Origin: Chromobotia macracanthus
Taxonomy: Eukaryota; Chordata; Actinopteri; Cypriniformes; Botiidae
Reading direction: 5' to 3'
Assembly: GCA_036877525.1 (NCBI GenBank)
Contig: JAZGTH010000001.1
Coordinates: 12,052,001 to 12,116,000 of the forward strand
DNA length: 64,000 bases
Shown: positions 62,879 to 64,000 of the stretch, piece by piece
Position numbering within the stretch: the stretch's first letter is position 1
Layout of the letters: each line of letters begins with the position of its first letter
Position numbers and translations under genes: made by a program
The notes under the pieces: model-generated
The model's input: only the letters and a program-made list of their open reading frames with translations
Told to the model about the DNA's origin: nothing
Database searches by the model: none

Positions 62879-64000
62879 CGCTTTCAAATCTCTGTTATGA
62901 ATCAAAGACCTTTGTGGGACAGACGCTAAGATGGGCGTAATCCCTGCCAAATGGTCTCGGAGAAAGCTTATCCAATGAGATTCAGCCCCTGCCAAAAATG
63001 GGAGAGTAAAGGAGGGACGTTCATTGAGTTCCTGTATTCATCCAGACTGTACGTACGAGCGGGAATCTTAAAGCACGGCTTGCTATATGTTCGCTAAACA
63101 TTTTCTAAATCTAGTACACAGTGGTTTATAGGTTTTTATGTTGGGTTTATTTTCAGCACTTTCAATACTGACACAAAACCACCAAAAAACGAGTTTCCCT
63201 CGCTCACTGTTTGAAGCTCTGAGATGATATCTCTCAGTGCAAAGAAACATCTGTGGTGAATAGTAGAGTTTTTCTATAGCCTAGTTCTTCTACTACATTA
63301 AGTGGCAAAGGGTGCGTTGGCTTGTGAGAAATTTGTCACTTAAGGAATGCAGTGAGAAGAATTAGGTCATGCAAAAATATGGCAGGGTCCCATCGGGCCC
63401 CCACAGACATAATTTATCCAGTATTTGTAGTAGGAATTAGCATTAATGTTGTAAGACACTTGCCCATCTCTGTTGATTTATGCACATACTGTTCATCTCA
63501 ATAGGGTTTGAATCACAGTACAGTGCTGAAAGCTCAGTGCTAAAAGGAAACACATGCTGTTTTTCATATTCCGTGGGAATTTGAATAGAGCATGTCACCA
63601 TACAATCATTCCAAAGCATCTTAACAGAAAATTGAAGTGTTAAAGTTGAGCATGTCAAAGCTTCAGGATAAGAACACTTGTGTATAATTATTGTAATGAT
63701 GGCTTGTATAACAGCGTTTTAAGGTGCAATTATAAGACTTTAAAGGGCCAACACTGTAAAGCTTGATGCATGGATGCGACGCTTGCATCTCTTTCGCTTT
63801 GACACTGTGGCATTCCGCCAGCTTTAACCGGGCATCAGAGAGATTGCTGCAAAACCTGAGATTACGGAAGAGCCGCATCATCTAAAAGCAGAAAATACCG
63901 CTCGCTCAACTCCAACTGAATAGACCTCTATCTGAAAATTGAGGATAGACTGAAGGTACATCAAAGTGACACAAAAAGCTAAATAGAGATTTTCACACAC

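Larger units (their letters stand above)
55838..64000 (+). other. negr1: negr1 intron 1 (partial)
   Basis: More than 8.1 kb downstream of negr1 exon 1 with no second exon, fitting the very long first introns of IgLON genes. It holds AT and GATA microsatellites, a GCTGCAATC-family MITE, a CCCAGCTAA-family MITE with a SINE nested inside, and SINE remnants. Stretches with few repeat signs and homeodomain-like words (about 58140-58320 and 60170-60340) are candidates for conserved regulatory DNA, which is inference only. Confidence 0.65.

Overview
This is a vertebrate nuclear genome window, almost certainly from a teleost fish and most likely a cyprinid. Coding exons are short and separated by AT-rich introns. 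The background is full of short non-autonomous DNA transposons with terminal inverted repeats, tRNA-derived SINEs and microsatellites. The predicted proteins read as fish forms of well-known vertebrate genes. No bacterial or viral gene was seen.

Layout: (1) opa1 exons 1-2 on the minus strand (742-1874), with the rest of the gene beyond the left edge. (2) A short two-exon THAP zinc-finger gene on the minus strand (3859-4571). (3) lnp1 (7824-10761), tmem45a (16307-18082), sft2d2 (19158-21029), chd1l (21827-32825) and a TRAF3IP2/Act1 homologue (33997-40928), all on the plus strand. (4) About 14.7 kb without a recognisable gene (40929-55667), rich in repeats. (5) negr1 exon 1 on the plus strand (55668-55837), followed by more than 8 kb of its first intron to the right edge. 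lnp1 next to tmem45a matches the order on human chromosome 3q12.

All gene models were built by hand from splice sites, phase continuity and family alignment from memory. The tmem45a, sft2d2 and chd1l models join in phase from ATG to stop (277, 166 and 1024 residues). The genes do not form one pathway. They cover mitochondrial fusion (opa1), Golgi/endosome traffic (sft2d2), poly(ADP-ribose)-dependent chromatin remodelling (chd1l), interleukin-17 signalling (traf3ip2-like) and neuronal adhesion (negr1).

Most notable points: an AT-AC, U12-type intron in chd1l that splits a C-terminal BRCT domain absent from the human protein as I recall it; an lnp1 coding exon carrying half of a RING finger with no second half found downstream; a candidate poison exon in the Act1 gene; a THAP gene cut short just before a poly(A) signal; and a SINE nested in a DNA transposon with visible target-site repeats. 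I did not find a wholly new multi-gene system.
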